Notes: generated by a model from the letters alone, not told the origin. Counted from the stretch's first letter, positions 18,608 to 27,669 are shown. The stretch: DNA of 60,177 nucleotides from Methanoregula sp. (GCF_003170075.1 NZ_PMZU01000062.1:1-60177), one strand, 5' to 3'. Numbers and translations: made by a program.

Positions 18608-19096
18608 TTACGACGGGGAATCTTCCCCAAGCGACTCTCTGCTCCGCATCTGGTAGAGCACCATCGGGTCCATCTCTTTGTACTCGTCGGGGGTCGTCCG
18701 CATGATGACATTCGTAATCCCGCTGTTGACGATCATCTTCGAGCATAAAAAGCACGGCCAGATCTGGGTGAGTTCGCCGGTGGTAACATCGAACCCCGCA
18801 AGGTAGAGCGTGCAGCCCCGGGCGAGTTTTCCTGCCTGGAGTAACGCATTCATCTCAGCATGCACGCTCCGGCATCTCTCGTAGTTGGAGCCGGAGGGAA
18901 TATTGTGTTCTTTTCTCCAGCAGCGGTTGAGTTCCGTGCAGTCCATCTGCTTGCGCGGCGCGCCGGTGTAGCCGGTGGACACGATCGTATTGTATTCATC
19001 AACAATGATCGCACCGAAGTTGCGCCGCAGGCAGGTGCCCTGGTTGGCGCACCGCTGCGCGAGATCAAGAAAATACTGGTGCCTGTTGGTCCGCAT
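18608..19096 (-). CDS. Deoxycytidylate (dCMP) deaminase
   Basis: A 162-residue zinc deaminase that converts dCMP to dUMP for dTTP synthesis. The catalytic motif is HAE (His79, Glu81) and the other zinc ligands are in PCFLC (Cys115, Cys118). The N-terminal RHQYFLDLAQRCANQGTC and TGYTGAPRKQMDC segments, with the extra cysteines, are typical of the dCMP deaminase/ComEB group rather than cytidine deaminase. The ATG at 19096 follows an in-frame TTG; I prefer the ATG. It lies 64 bases from the DUF1294 gene on the same strand. Confidence 0.92.
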   Translation of the reverse strand: MRTNRHQYFLDLAQRCANQGTCLRRNFGAIIVDEYNTIVSTGYTGAPRKQMDCTELNRCWRKEHNIPSGSNYERCRSVHAEMNALLQAGKLARGCTLYLAGFDVTTGELTQIWPCFLCSKMIVNSGITNVIMRTTPDEYKEMDPMVLYQMRSRESLGEDSPS

Positions 19097-19160
19097 CAAA
19101 GAATTATGGCAAAGCCCGGTATTAAAGTGGCATGGTTCCGGTTTTGGACACCCGTCACTT

Positions 19161-19454
19161 TTAGGAAATCATGTGAAGCAGGCGGACCGTGATGTATATG
19201 ATTCCTGCGATATGCAGGACAAGGAAGAACGGCACGAGCCAGAATTTGATCTTCTGCGTCTTGTGCCGGAACAAGAGCATCGCCCCGTATGCGCCAAACG
19301 GCCCGAACAGCGCCGCCACAATAAGAATGCGCTCGGGAATCCGCCACCCATCAGTGCGGGCCGCGTGTTTATCGTACGCGTACAGGCAGAACACGGCGTT
19401 GTTGGCGAGCGCGTAAAGTGCGATGACGACCAGGCCGTCGGAAATCGGGATCAT
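19161..19454 (-). CDS. DUF1294 small membrane protein
   Basis: A 97-residue integral membrane protein with three hydrophobic segments. The block YDKHAARTDGWRIPE followed by FGPFGAYGAMLLFRHKTQK is the recognisable DUF1294 signature. The function of the family is unknown; in bacteria the domain is often fused to a cold-shock domain, which is missing here. Same orientation as the dCMP deaminase and possibly co-transcribed with it. Confidence 0.85.
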   Translation of the reverse strand: MIPISDGLVVIALYALANNAVFCLYAYDKHAARTDGWRIPERILIVAALFGPFGAYGAMLLFRHKTQKIKFWLVPFFLVLHIAGIIYITVRLLHMIS

Positions 19455-19545
19455 TCCGGCATCTCATTTATTTTATCTGGGATTAAGGGTTGATAAAAGG
19501 AGAGAGCCTGCGAGCACAAGGGAGATGTGGCATTCTGCATAATGT

Positions 19546-20142
19546 ATGGGTATGAAAAGCGGCCCGGGTTTCCGATCCCTTGCATATGCAGCTATGGTTA
19601 TCGCACTGGCTTTTGTCGGGATTTCCGGCTGTGTCCTTTCCCAGCAGCGGCCTGCGGGGATACCGCAGGCTGACCAGTACGCGTTTCTCGACCACCATAC
19701 GTACTATAGCGGTACGCTGGTGAACGGAAAATGTTACCCTGCGGTGATCAACTTCTCCACGTACCGCCTGGAAACGGAGACCGGGAGCCTTGAAGGAATA
19801 TTCCCCTTTGAGGTAAACGACTCCCTTCTCCTCATCTATGGGGAGAGCACGAGCCTGTCGGGGGACTACGGTAATGGGAGTTCCGGTATGCTCACCGGGA
19901 TTTATGCCATGCCGCACACCTCAGGGAATCTTACGGTTAACGGGTTCACCTCTGACGGTACGATGTACCTCACGTACCATAACCAGACGATTGCCCTTGA
20001 ACCAGGAACGCAGTGGACAGATGTCACGACTGACACCGAGGTTACGACTGCTTGTACTATCAACAGGACGGTCACAGACATCCTCACCTACTATGGTAAT
20101 TACCAGAAATCAGCCATAAAAAAGACGGGGATACACGGGTAA
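19546..20142 (+). CDS. Putative lipoprotein, function unknown
   Basis: A 198-residue exported protein. The N-terminus has a signal with the lipobox GISGC at about residues 25-29, followed by a beta-rich domain with several NxS/T sites and three Gly-Asn-rich turns. No known domain was recognised. The protein ends in a basic stretch (KSAIKKTGIHG). It starts at an ATG-rich region; MGM and the following MKS are both possible starts. It is convergent with the YeeE/YedE genes, which begin 42 bases beyond its stop. Confidence 0.65.
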   Translation: MGMKSGPGFRSLAYAAMVIALAFVGISGCVLSQQRPAGIPQADQYAFLDHHTYYSGTLVNGKCYPAVINFSTYRLETETGSLEGIFPFEVNDSLLLIYGESTSLSGDYGNGSSGMLTGIYAMPHTSGNLTVNGFTSDGTMYLTYHNQTIALEPGTQWTDVTTDTEVTTACTINRTVTDILTYYGNYQKSAIKKTGIHG

Positions 20143-20184
20143 AGAGGAGGTGTCCCGATATGTACCCGTAAACTCCGGACGTGT

Positions 20185-20748
20185 TCACCAGCCAAGGTAT
20201 GCAAGCATGAGGAGGATGCCAATCATGACGATCTCCGCGATGCCGATCACCACCCATCGGTTCAGGCGCAGAAGTTCGGGGAGCGTCTGCGCCGGAAGCG
20301 GGGCGCAGGAAAGGAAACGGGCTTTTATCTTTGGGTAGAAATCTGCGAAAAGCCCTGCACCGACAAGCATCCCAATGATACCGCCAAAGAGCGCATCGAG
20401 CGCCCCTGTGCCGGCCGCCCCTGCCACCGTTCCCGGGCAGAGACCAAGCAGGGCAAACCCGACCCCGAAGATGAGCCCTCCGATCATGTTCGACCCCAGC
20501 GAACCCGGGGAGACATGCAGCTGTGCGTAACCGATATGAACCAGCAGGTTGACCCCGATCATGGCAACGATGACCGCGGAGAGCATTACTTTTACCACGA
20601 CAAAGTTTTCCAGCAGCAGCTGGCCGATGATCACATTGTAATCTGTCACACCGCCTTTCTGGAGGAAAAACCCGAACGCAATTCCAATACCAAGCCCGAT
20701 CACGATCTGGGCCCTTCCATTTTGGTGAAGCCGGGTCAATAGAGGCAT
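20185..20748 (-). CDS. YeeE/YedE-family transporter, second half
   Basis: A 187-residue membrane protein with about five helices. LGLCPGTVAGAAGTGALDALFGG contains the Cys and Gly-rich motif typical of the C-terminal part of YeeE/YedE (TsuA-like) proteins, which carry thiosulfate or another reduced sulfur species. The upstream gene encodes the other half, so the pair probably works as a heterodimer. The ATG at 20748 lies seven bases after the stop of that gene. For a methanogen, sulfur uptake could feed Fe-S and coenzyme synthesis, but substrate is not proven. Confidence 0.85.
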   Translation of the reverse strand: MPLLTRLHQNGRAQIVIGLGIGIAFGFFLQKGGVTDYNVIIGQLLLENFVVVKVMLSAVIVAMIGVNLLVHIGYAQLHVSPGSLGSNMIGGLIFGVGFALLGLCPGTVAGAAGTGALDALFGGIIGMLVGAGLFADFYPKIKARFLSCAPLPAQTLPELLRLNRWVVIGIAEIVMIGILLMLAYLGW

Positions 20749-20755
20749 GGCAGCA

Positions 20756-21280
20756 TCACACCCCCACAACATGGAATATTACGAATGCTGCAGCGATGCC
20801 CCCAATAAAAAAACAGGCCGCGGACACGATGCTTGCAACCGAAAGCTGGCTGGTACCGCTGATGCCGTGGCCGCTCGTACATCCGCCTGCCCACCGCGCC
20901 CCGAACGCAAGGATGATACCACCGGCGAACGCAGCGAGAACCCGGACGATGGCGTTATCGCCAAACGTTGCCGACCAGAGGCCGGGTACCCATGAGAGAT
21001 GGAACTGACCGGAAAGAACGGCCGAGATAAATGCACCGATAACGATGCCAGGCAGGATCATCAGCACCCCGTCGACCCGGGGCGCGATCTCACGGTAATA
21101 TTCCTTCTTCTCTTCGACATGTGGATCGACAGCTTTTTCGAGCAGCCCCCGGGCCTTCACGTAGGCAGAGGATGCCCCAAGGGGCCGGTTGCACAACAGG
21201 AACGAGAGGCAGACAAGGACACCGATACCGACGCCGGCTGCATAGGGCGACCATGTCGCCGGGAACAGAATGCCAGACAT
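20756..21280 (-). CDS. YeeE/YedE-family transporter, first half
   Basis: A 174-residue membrane protein. GARWAGGCTSGHGISGTSQL is the diagnostic YeeE/YedE motif with its conserved Cys in the pore. Hydrophobic helices flank a short polar segment around residues 40-65 (AVDPHVEEKKEYY). The start at 21280 is the Met that begins the first helix; 23 codons of upstream frame look non-coding. It is the first gene of a two-gene operon with the gene ending at 20185. The family's best-studied member takes up thiosulfate. Confidence 0.87.
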   Translation of the reverse strand: MSGILFPATWSPYAAGVGIGVLVCLSFLLCNRPLGASSAYVKARGLLEKAVDPHVEEKKEYYREIAPRVDGVLMILPGIVIGAFISAVLSGQFHLSWVPGLWSATFGDNAIVRVLAAFAGGIILAFGARWAGGCTSGHGISGTSQLSVASIVSAACFFIGGIAAAFVIFHVVGV

Positions 21281-21448
21281 ACGATGAGCCTCTGGAAGAT
21301 CCCGACAGGTTAGGGACGGGATACAAGATATCCCGTACGCGGCGCACATAAATGTTTGTCAGGTAACATCTGGGGAGGGGGGCATCGTTCACTTTCTCCC
21401 CGCGCACCCTCCTTCTTTAATACCCCGGCGCCGATGAGTCCATAACCT

Positions 21449-22627
21449 ATGATCCTTGGCAAAGGGGCGTATCTTAAGCAGTTAACCGCTGCAACGATGC
21501 AGATGAAGTCGGTTGAAGTGGGAAAAGAGATGACCGGCAGCTCCCCGCCTTCAGTCTTTATCGGTAGCTGGAACTATCCAGATGTATACGCCGGGCCGAT
21601 GATCGCCCCCATACACGGGGATACCAGGATCCTAGACCGGCCCGAGGAGTGGATCTCCGGCCACCGGACCCAGGAAGAGATCATAGGGTACCGGATGAAC
21701 CTTGTCCGGGGCAAGCGCATGACCAATGCCTGTGATCTCGACAACCGGTTTGTCGAGAAACTCCAGGAGATCGTCCTTGCCAATGGCTCAATAGAGAGCG
21801 AAGCGGCGTTTGAAAGCACACCGGTCGGTCACTCATTTTCAGAAGAGCATGCCCCGTTTGGACCGAGCGCCCCACTCGAACGTTTCGAGATCGAGGCAAA
21901 AAACTGGGATCATTCCCTTGAAAAAGTTTTTTACGATACGGACCTGACTGCCCGCAATGCTGTTCTCGATCTGCACCGCACCGGGCTCCCGTTCTCCAGC
22001 ATCCAGAAAGCATTCTCGGCCGGGACGATGGGACGGGGACCGAACCGCCGCCTCGTTCCCACCCGATGGTCGATCACTGCCTGCGACACGATGATTGGAG
22101 ACCGGTACCTGTCCGAAGTGAAAAAGTGCCCGGTGATCGATACCTGGCGGCTCCACGAGTTTTCCAGCCTGCACAACCGGTACGCAGTGCTCCTGATGCC
22201 GACCGCGTGGCAGTACGAGTGGACCGAGGCGTTCCTGCACGTGCTCGGAAACGAGGAATATGTCTTCTCGGATCATGAGGGATTCAGAGGCAAAACCGGC
22301 TATTCGCCCCTTGGCGGGTGTTACTATTCCTGCAAGATGGCGGTACTCGAAGCGCTTGCACAGGAGCACCGGCAGGCTGGCGCCATTATCCTGCGCGAGG
22401 CGCTGCCCGGTTATGTGCCCATGGGCGTTTTCAATGTTCGGGAAAATGTCAGGAGCGCAATGCGTAAACCGGCAACCGAGTTCGAGGATATCCGGTCTGC
22501 CCTCGCGCATATCTCAGAACGGTTCACCTTGCCGGTGCAGCGGTTCATCACAGAGACCACGTTGCTCCAGGAGAGTATTAAACAGCGGCAGTGCACTTTA
22601 AGCGATTTCGCCGTATCCGCAGGTTAA
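21449..22627 (+). CDS. nreA: DNA repair protein NreA
   Basis: A 392-residue member of the archaeal Nre family, linked to repair of DNA damage and to PCNA. The core begins with [20 protein letters not shown], the family's best-conserved region, and has further motifs such as [12 protein letters not shown]. The C-terminus ends with QRQCTLSDF, a PCNA-interacting (PIP-like, QxxLxxF) motif. Many Nre proteins start with a cysteine zinc-finger; this one begins at MILGKGAYL with a stop codon just before it, so that part is absent. The next gene is the Y-family polymerase DinB, 88 bases on, suggesting a joint damage-response unit. Confidence 0.85.
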   Translation: MILGKGAYLKQLTAATMQMKSVEVGKEMTGSSPPSVFIGSWNYPDVYAGPMIAPIHGDTRILDRPEEWISGHRTQEEIIGYRMNLVRGKRMTNACDLDNRFVEKLQEIVLANGSIESEAAFESTPVGHSFSEEHAPFGPSAPLERFEIEAKNWDHSLEKVFYDTDLTARNAVLDLHRTGLPFSSIQKAFSAGTMGRGPNRRLVPTRWSITACDTMIGDRYLSEVKKCPVIDTWRLHEFSSLHNRYAVLLMPTAWQYEWTEAFLHVLGNEEYVFSDHEGFRGKTGYSPLGGCYYSCKMAVLEALAQEHRQAGAIILREALPGYVPMGVFNVRENVRSAMRKPATEFEDIRSALAHISERFTLPVQRFITETTLLQESIKQRQCTLSDFAVSAG

Positions 22628-22715
22628 ACGCGGGCCGGCAACCGGTACCTTTGCACCGAGACATGGATCTGGTCAAGCAGGACGGGGGCACACTCATAGG
22701 GAGGGGGAGAATACC

Positions 22716-23801
22716 ATGACCTACGATGCGGGGATCACGTCCCCCCGGATTATCCTGCATGCGGATATGGACTGTTTCTATGCAGCAGTCGAGATGCGCG
22801 ACCACCCTCAATATGCTGCAAAACCGGTTATTGTTGGCGCCGACCCGCTGGGGGGAACAGGCCGGGGGGTTGTCTCCACCTGCTCGTACGAGGCCCGGGC
22901 GTTCGGCATCCGATCTGCCATGCCCATATCGCAGGCCTACCGACTCTGCCCGGACGCCGTTTTCATCCGCCCGGATATGACCCGGTACGTGCAGGTATCC
23001 GAAGAGATCATGGAGATCCTACGGTCGCCAGGGTTCCGGTTCCAGCAGGTAAGTATCGACGAGGCATTTCTGGACGTAAGCCCTCTCGGCAATTTTATTG
23101 CGGCGCAGAAACGGGCTGAAGAGATGAAACACGAGATCCGCATCCAATGCGGGATCAGCTGTTCGCTCGGTATTGCCCCGACAAAGATTGTTGCAAAGAT
23201 CGCCTCGGATTTCCACAAGCCCGATGGCCTGACCGTGGTCGAACCCGGGGATGTGCCGGCGTTTCTTGCACCGCTTCCGGTCCGCAGGATCCCGGGGATC
23301 GGGAACAAAACAGAGATGGAACTGCATGCCCTGGGAATTCAGACCATCGGCAACCTTGCCGCATACGACGTGCAGGGCCTGCTAGCGCGCTTTGGACGCT
23401 CCGCAGTGGCACTACACGAAGCGGCTCTTGGCATTGATGAGAGCGAAGTCGTGGAGCCCGACGGGATAAAATCCATCTCAAAGGAGACGACCTTTGGGCA
23501 GGATACCGGTGATTCAGGTGAGATTGTCGCCACTATGGAGGCACTCATTGGGGAGGTGTACCGGTCTCTTGCCGCAGAAAATCTCTATTTTAAAACCGTT
23601 ACAGTCAGGATCCGGTACGAAGGATTTGTGACAAAAACTAAGGCAAAGTCCCTGCCTCATAATCATAACGACGAGGCCACGATCCGTGGCTGTGCGCATG
23701 AACTTCTCCGGGAACTCTATGATGGCAGGAAGATCCGGCGGCTCGGCCTCCGGCTCTCCGGGTTGTGGAAGCCGGATACCCGGCAGCAGGTGCTTTTTTG
23801 A
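22716..23801 (+). CDS. dinB: DNA polymerase IV (Y-family translesion polymerase)
   Basis: A 361-residue DinB-type polymerase. The catalytic DMDCFYAAVE block near the N-terminus and SIDEAFLD (Asp-Glu) near residue 107 supply the metal ligands; ILHADMD starts the palm domain. YEARAFGIRSAMP, SLGIAPTKIVAKIAS and the HhH motif PGIGNKT are all present, and the little-finger domain follows. The C-terminus ends in RQQVLF, a short PCNA-binding-like tail. GGGGGAG stands before the ATG at 22716. The close, co-oriented nreA upstream argues that the two act together on stalled forks. Confidence 0.95.
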   Translation: MTYDAGITSPRIILHADMDCFYAAVEMRDHPQYAAKPVIVGADPLGGTGRGVVSTCSYEARAFGIRSAMPISQAYRLCPDAVFIRPDMTRYVQVSEEIMEILRSPGFRFQQVSIDEAFLDVSPLGNFIAAQKRAEEMKHEIRIQCGISCSLGIAPTKIVAKIASDFHKPDGLTVVEPGDVPAFLAPLPVRRIPGIGNKTEMELHALGIQTIGNLAAYDVQGLLARFGRSAVALHEAALGIDESEVVEPDGIKSISKETTFGQDTGDSGEIVATMEALIGEVYRSLAAENLYFKTVTVRIRYEGFVTKTKAKSLPHNHNDEATIRGCAHELLRELYDGRKIRRLGLRLSGLWKPDTRQQVLF

Positions 23802-23921
23802 TACGGGAGACTTCGGGATACAGGAAGGGGAACCTGATGGGGAGTGGGAAAAACTGAGATTATAAAATAGGAGGTGACAGGGATATCCGGGGAAGGGGAT
23901 GTTCCCCGCTGCACGTACCGT

Positions 23922-24698
23922 TCAGGGATCGAGGGGCGGTTCTGCCTGTGCAGGTTCCGGTTGGGAGACACATGTTGCTGACGTCAGGATGCCCAGGACA
24001 ATCAGGGAAAACCCGGCAGCCACGAACGCCCCGATGATGGAAAGATACGGGTTGCCGGCAAAGAACGTCTCCCGTATGGGATAGACCATGAACGCGAGGG
24101 CAAAGAGGAGTGTCCCGGCAAGGGCCATCGGGTGATCGGGAAGCGAGTGGTTGAGCCCCGTAATGATGAGCAAGCCACAGGCAAAGAAGTAGAGCAGGAT
24201 CATCAGCGCCTGCCGGGTGATGCCTCCCGTGGCGAGGATGGCGAGCGGCACGACAAGCATCAGGAGCAGAACCGCGAGCAGGATCAGTCCCCGGACCTGC
24301 TTTCTCGGGTAGATGCGGTTGTAAGCCGAGGAAAGGAGCAGGATCGCGGCGACAAAACCCATATCGATGAGGCTGGGGAAGGTGATGTTCCCTGCCCCGA
24401 GAAGCACGGCTGTATACCATGCAACATCTGCGATGCCCCAGAGGGCCAACGCCCCGGCAGCGAAGAGCAGGCCGGTCCCGCGCCCGTGCCGGAAATAGAG
24501 CCAGAGGAATACGGCCGCTCCTGTAAACGCCGTGATAATCTGGAGATAATTGTCGAATGACAGGTACTGGCTGGAAGGAACGATGAAAAGCGCGAGAGCA
24601 AGAGCAGCTGCCACTCCAAGAAATCCCCCAAAAAGTCCCGAAAGGACTGATATTATAGTGTCATGAGAAACAGAAGTGGGAGTAGATTGTGCGGACAT
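23922..24698 (-). CDS. Multispanning membrane protein, function unknown
   Basis: A 258-residue integral membrane protein with about eight hydrophobic helices, the first at residues 15-40. The order and motifs (YFRHGRGTGLLFAAGALALWGIADVAW) resemble the membrane sensor regions found at the N-terminus of some methanogen signalling proteins, but no kinase or cyclase domain is attached. The last 25 residues are polar and Pro-rich. Divergent from the aIF1A gene, so the interval 24699-24812 carries both promoters. No role can be assigned. Confidence 0.7.
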   Translation of the reverse strand: MSAQSTPTSVSHDTIISVLSGLFGGFLGVAAALALALFIVPSSQYLSFDNYLQIITAFTGAAVFLWLYFRHGRGTGLLFAAGALALWGIADVAWYTAVLLGAGNITFPSLIDMGFVAAILLLSSAYNRIYPRKQVRGLILLAVLLLMLVVPLAILATGGITRQALMILLYFFACGLLIITGLNHSLPDHPMALAGTLLFALAFMVYPIRETFFAGNPYLSIIGAFVAAGFSLIVLGILTSATCVSQPEPAQAEPPLDP

Positions 24699-24812
24699 AC
24701 TTTTTTTATAGGGAGTACAACGGGAAAAATATACGGGACTTCAGCACGGAACCGGCATCGGGTATCCGGCTCAAGGAAAAAAACACAGACTGGGACATTT
24801 GGGGGGACCCTG

Positions 24813-25205
24813 ATGGATATGTTAATGATTCCTGACGCCGTTAATATATACGGAGTTGTTGGCATCACCGATAATAACCATAGAAAGGGGAACAACGAGT
24901 TCGATCCCAATGCAGTAAATCCTGACGGGACGCCACTTGTCCGGGTCAGGCTGCCCAAGAAATGGAACAACGAGATGTTTGGTTCCGCCGACCTGATGAT
25001 GGGGGCAAACCATATCCGGGTGCGCTGTTTTGACGGGGTCACCCGTATGGGGCGGATCAAGGGAAAGATAAAAAAGCGCGTCTGGATCCGGGAAGGGGAT
25101 ACCCTGATCATTGTCCCGTGGAGTTTCCAGGACGATAAGTGCGATATTATTTACCGGTACCTGCCGCCCCAGGTGGACTGGCTGCGGAAGAACCGGTACC
25201 TCTAA
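24813..25205 (+). CDS. Translation initiation factor aIF1A
   Basis: A 130-residue protein whose last ~105 residues are a clear archaeal eIF1A: an S1/OB-fold (VRCFDGVTRMGRIKGKIKKRVWI) and the end PPQVDWLRKNRYL. It binds the small ribosomal subunit and helps scan or stabilise the initiation complex. The start is unsettled. ATG at 24813 has GGGGGGA upstream and gives 20-odd unusual residues before the family's usual beginning; no ATG, GTG or TTG occurs in frame closer to the conserved part. A TATA-like TTAATATATA at 24841-24850 and GGAG at 24852 lie inside this extension, hinting at a non-canonical start near 24864. T8 follows the stop. Confidence 0.9.
   Translation: MDMLMIPDAVNIYGVVGITDNNHRKGNNEFDPNAVNPDGTPLVRVRLPKKWNNEMFGSADLMMGANHIRVRCFDGVTRMGRIKGKIKKRVWIREGDTLIIVPWSFQDDKCDIIYRYLPPQVDWLRKNRYL
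24841..24850 (+). promoter_or_regulatory. TATA-like box inside the proposed 5' end of aIF1A
   Basis: TTAATATATA is a good archaeal TATA match but lies within the longest aIF1A reading frame. If it is the promoter, transcription would begin near 24870 and the annotated start could not be used. GGAG at 24852-24855 followed by ATC at 24864 is the competing reading. Confidence 0.35.
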
Positions 25206-25211
25206 TCCGCT

Positions 25212-25222
25212 GCTGTTTTTTT
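25212..25222 (+). terminator. T-tract after aIF1A
   Basis: Eight T residues lie about ten bases past the aIF1A stop codon, a typical archaeal stop without hairpin. Confidence 0.5.
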
Positions 25223-25299
25223 TATTCACATATTCACTGGCAAATAGTGCCGGCAAACCATTGTTTCATCGTCTCATACGGCAGAGTATCTTCTCATCT

Positions 25300-25461
25300 A
25301 TGCTGACAAACGAGAAGAAGATCCGGTTGATCCGCGACCGGTTGACCCGAATCGGAATCGGGGAGCGGAGCATGAGCGATGAGATGATTCTCGCATCATA
25401 CAGTATCAATAACATCGGCCAGCTCTGCAGTGTCCAGAAGCCCCGGCAGCCTCAGACCTGA
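25300..25461 (+). CDS. Small helical protein, function unknown
   Basis: A 53-residue charged protein (MLTNEKKIRLIRDRLTRIG at the start, then SDEMILASYSINNIG). It looks like a single basic helix plus a short tail and has no signal or cysteine motif. It starts at an ATG, 94 bases after the aIF1A stop. Amino-acid composition is coherent, but no family was recognised and its size allows chance. Confidence 0.5.
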   Translation: MLTNEKKIRLIRDRLTRIGIGERSMSDEMILASYSINNIGQLCSVQKPRQPQT

Positions 25462-25618
25462 CGATCACGCTGGTTTTTTCCAAAAGATCCTCGTTGGGGA
25501 ATGTCCTCGTGCATTCCTTGCGCTCAAATTCACCGGTTTTTCCTGTGCTACCATACAGAAGTACTTAAGCCGGGACAGCATGTTTACTATCACAGTTTTT
25601 TGACTGTATGTGAAAGCT

Positions 25619-25795
25619 ATGTATGGATCATCCAATTTTGGCGGTCGCGGTCCCAGAGACTCCGGCCCACGTGAAATGACAAAGGTCACCTGTTCCGATT
25701 GTGGAAAAGAGTGCGAAGTACCGTTTAAGCCAACCGAAGGAAGGCCAGTGTATTGTCAGGAATGCCTGCCAAAACACAGAAAACCCCGGTTCTAA
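25619..25795 (+). CDS. Small zinc-ribbon protein (CxxC-CxxC)
   Basis: A 58-residue protein with CSDCGKEC and CQEC, two CxxC knuckles separated by the conserved-looking VPFKPTEGRPVY, a well-known small archaeal zinc-binding pattern. The N-terminal Gly/Arg-rich part (GGRGPRDSGPRE) may contact nucleic acid. The start is the ATG at 25619 rather than a GTG nine bases earlier. Function unknown; nucleic-acid-linked is inferred. Own transcription unit, with TACTTAAG upstream. Confidence 0.75.
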   Translation: MYGSSNFGGRGPRDSGPREMTKVTCSDCGKECEVPFKPTEGRPVYCQECLPKHRKPRF

Positions 25796-25957
25796 GTACA
25801 TAACCCTATAATTATTTCCTCTTTTTTAAGACATTCCATATCAGATCATCCGTAATCCGATGATGTGTTTTTAGCGCTCCGCTGCCTCCATACCGCAGGG
25901 TCTGAACCTGTATTGGGCCGGGTGCCATTGTTACCACCGGGATATAGCGCCCGCACG

Positions 25958-26482
25958 TCACACTGGAAATCCGTTGAGCAGCCAGATCTGTGCATTGAGT
26001 ACTGCGGCAAAACAGCACCATGCGAGATACGGGGCAAGCAGCCATGCAGCCGGTACTGAAATGCGCCTGAACGAGATCGCAGTTGCTGCAATCAGGACAA
26101 TGAGGAGCAGGATCACCACGAGAGCGGCCGCTACTGCGTGCCCGTAAAAGAAGACGATCGACCAGAGGAGGTTGAGGGCGAGCTGGGCGGTAAAGAGAAT
26201 GACACCCTGCCGGACCGGGGCGCGCTCCGTACCATCGCGGAGAATAAGGTAGAGCGAGATCCCCATCAGGATGTAGAGCACGGTCCAGACCGGACCAAAG
26301 ATCCAGCCCGGCGGGTTGATCGCGGGTTTGTTGAGCGAGGCATACCAGCCCGGGATGCTTCCCGCCGTAAAAAACGAGCCGACGATCCCTACGATAAGGG
26401 GGAGGGCGATGCAGAGCAGGGGCAGGAGCCAGGTGCGAAAGGTGCGAGGAACCATAATTGTTCCGAGGATTTTCAGGAACAT
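25958..26482 (-). CDS. TspO/MBR-family membrane protein
   Basis: A 174-residue five-helix protein of the TspO (translocator/benzodiazepine receptor) family. The diagnostic W-containing motifs are present: PGWYASLNKPAINPPGWIFGPVWTVLYILMG. Family members bind porphyrins and related tetrapyrroles and act in stress or transport. A methanogen also makes tetrapyrroles (F430), but a link is only a thought. Either Met at 26482 or an internal one nine codons on (MVPRTF) could be the start. No partner gene nearby. Confidence 0.92.
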   Translation of the reverse strand: MFLKILGTIMVPRTFRTWLLPLLCIALPLIVGIVGSFFTAGSIPGWYASLNKPAINPPGWIFGPVWTVLYILMGISLYLILRDGTERAPVRQGVILFTAQLALNLLWSIVFFYGHAVAAALVVILLLIVLIAATAISFRRISVPAAWLLAPYLAWCCFAAVLNAQIWLLNGFPV

Positions 26483-26607
26483 GAAGGTGTCGGTCTGGAG
26501 AGAAACCAGCGAGTGTGCTGTGTGAGGTGTTTCATAAGGGTTGAAACAGAAATGAGAGAGGGCTTACCAAGACATACTGCAAAAAAGGGCATGCTGGCGT
26601 TTGACCC

Positions 26608-27669
26608 TCACCGGATACTCTGCCAGAGCATCACCCCAATCTCAAAGGCGATGAGGATGATGACCACCCATTCCAGGAAATTCGAGTGCTGTATCCGCAC
26701 CTCATCAGACAACATTGAGTAGTTCTCCCGGATCACCGCGATCTTCCGGCTCGCGCTCTCGCTCCACTGCCCGCTTCTTAAGATCTTTAACGCCGTCGCA
26801 TAGACCCGGGCGTAATAGATGTCCTCGGTCACCTTGATCAGGTTGTCAACCTTTTCTATCGTCTCCGAGATCTCCGCAGAGATCTTCATCTGGTGTTTCA
26901 TGATCGCATGGTACTGACGGCTCCTGCTGAACCATGAGAGACGATCCGCGTGCTCGATATCGTCATACATCCGCGCCATTTCACGAGTCAGCTCCCGGTC
27001 ATAGTACCGGAGCTCGAGCACCTGCACGTTTGCAAACTCGATCAGATCGATGATATCGGTCGGGCTCTCGGGGCCGCACAGCAGGGCCGAGTCCCAGGAA
27101 ATAAGCGCAAGATCCTCGTTTGAGTAACTGAGGGAATTTTTTAGGATATCCTCCCGGATCTGGGGAGACACGCAGGTCCGGTCCCCAAGGAGCAGGGGTA
27201 CCGGGTCGATCGAGTCGTCCCGCCGGTCGGTCACGTAGATCGTGTAATCCTCGTAAAAGTCCGGGTCAATGGCAAAATTTTTGATGTGCGGCTTGATGAT
27301 CTCCCCGAGGGTATTGAGATACTGGAGGAAGAAGTCCGAGAGCCCTTCTTGGCCGGCGAACCGGAACGCGATATCTTCGAGTTCCCGGTGGTCGGCATTC
27401 TCGTCATCGTAGATGAAACAGAGGCTGATAACGCCGATATCGTAGACACGGGCGACCGCGGAGAACTCGTACGAGCGCCCCTCCCGTTCCACCGTGACCG
27501 GCAGCATCCGGATCAAAAGCGGGACCGACTCGATCATAATGGATTTCGGCTTGACCCTGACAAAACTGGTACGGGCCGTAAAGTAATTCCGGGCCAGAGA
27601 CTTCTCCAGCCAGTCGATATCGATCTCCCGGCCGATATCATAGATGCGGTAAAACCGCAGTGAGATCAT
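26608..27669 (-). CDS. RMD1/DUF155-like protein with C-terminal membrane anchor
   Basis: A 353-residue protein with a soluble domain (1-~320), a coiled segment around residues 250-310 and one C-terminal helix (EWVVIILIAFEIGVMLW), the pattern of the RMD1/DUF155 family. The family is known in yeast mitochondria and in bacteria but its biochemistry is unclear. Start at ATG 27669 has AAAGGAG nine bases upstream. A short stem with CCCGGtaaagaCCCGGG lies in the 5' region (27690-27710). No neighbouring gene appears functionally linked. Confidence 0.75.
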   Translation of the reverse strand: MISLRFYRIYDIGREIDIDWLEKSLARNYFTARTSFVRVKPKSIMIESVPLLIRMLPVTVEREGRSYEFSAVARVYDIGVISLCFIYDDENADHRELEDIAFRFAGQEGLSDFFLQYLNTLGEIIKPHIKNFAIDPDFYEDYTIYVTDRRDDSIDPVPLLLGDRTCVSPQIREDILKNSLSYSNEDLALISWDSALLCGPESPTDIIDLIEFANVQVLELRYYDRELTREMARMYDDIEHADRLSWFSRSRQYHAIMKHQMKISAEISETIEKVDNLIKVTEDIYYARVYATALKILRSGQWSESASRKIAVIRENYSMLSDEVRIQHSNFLEWVVIILIAFEIGVMLWQSIR

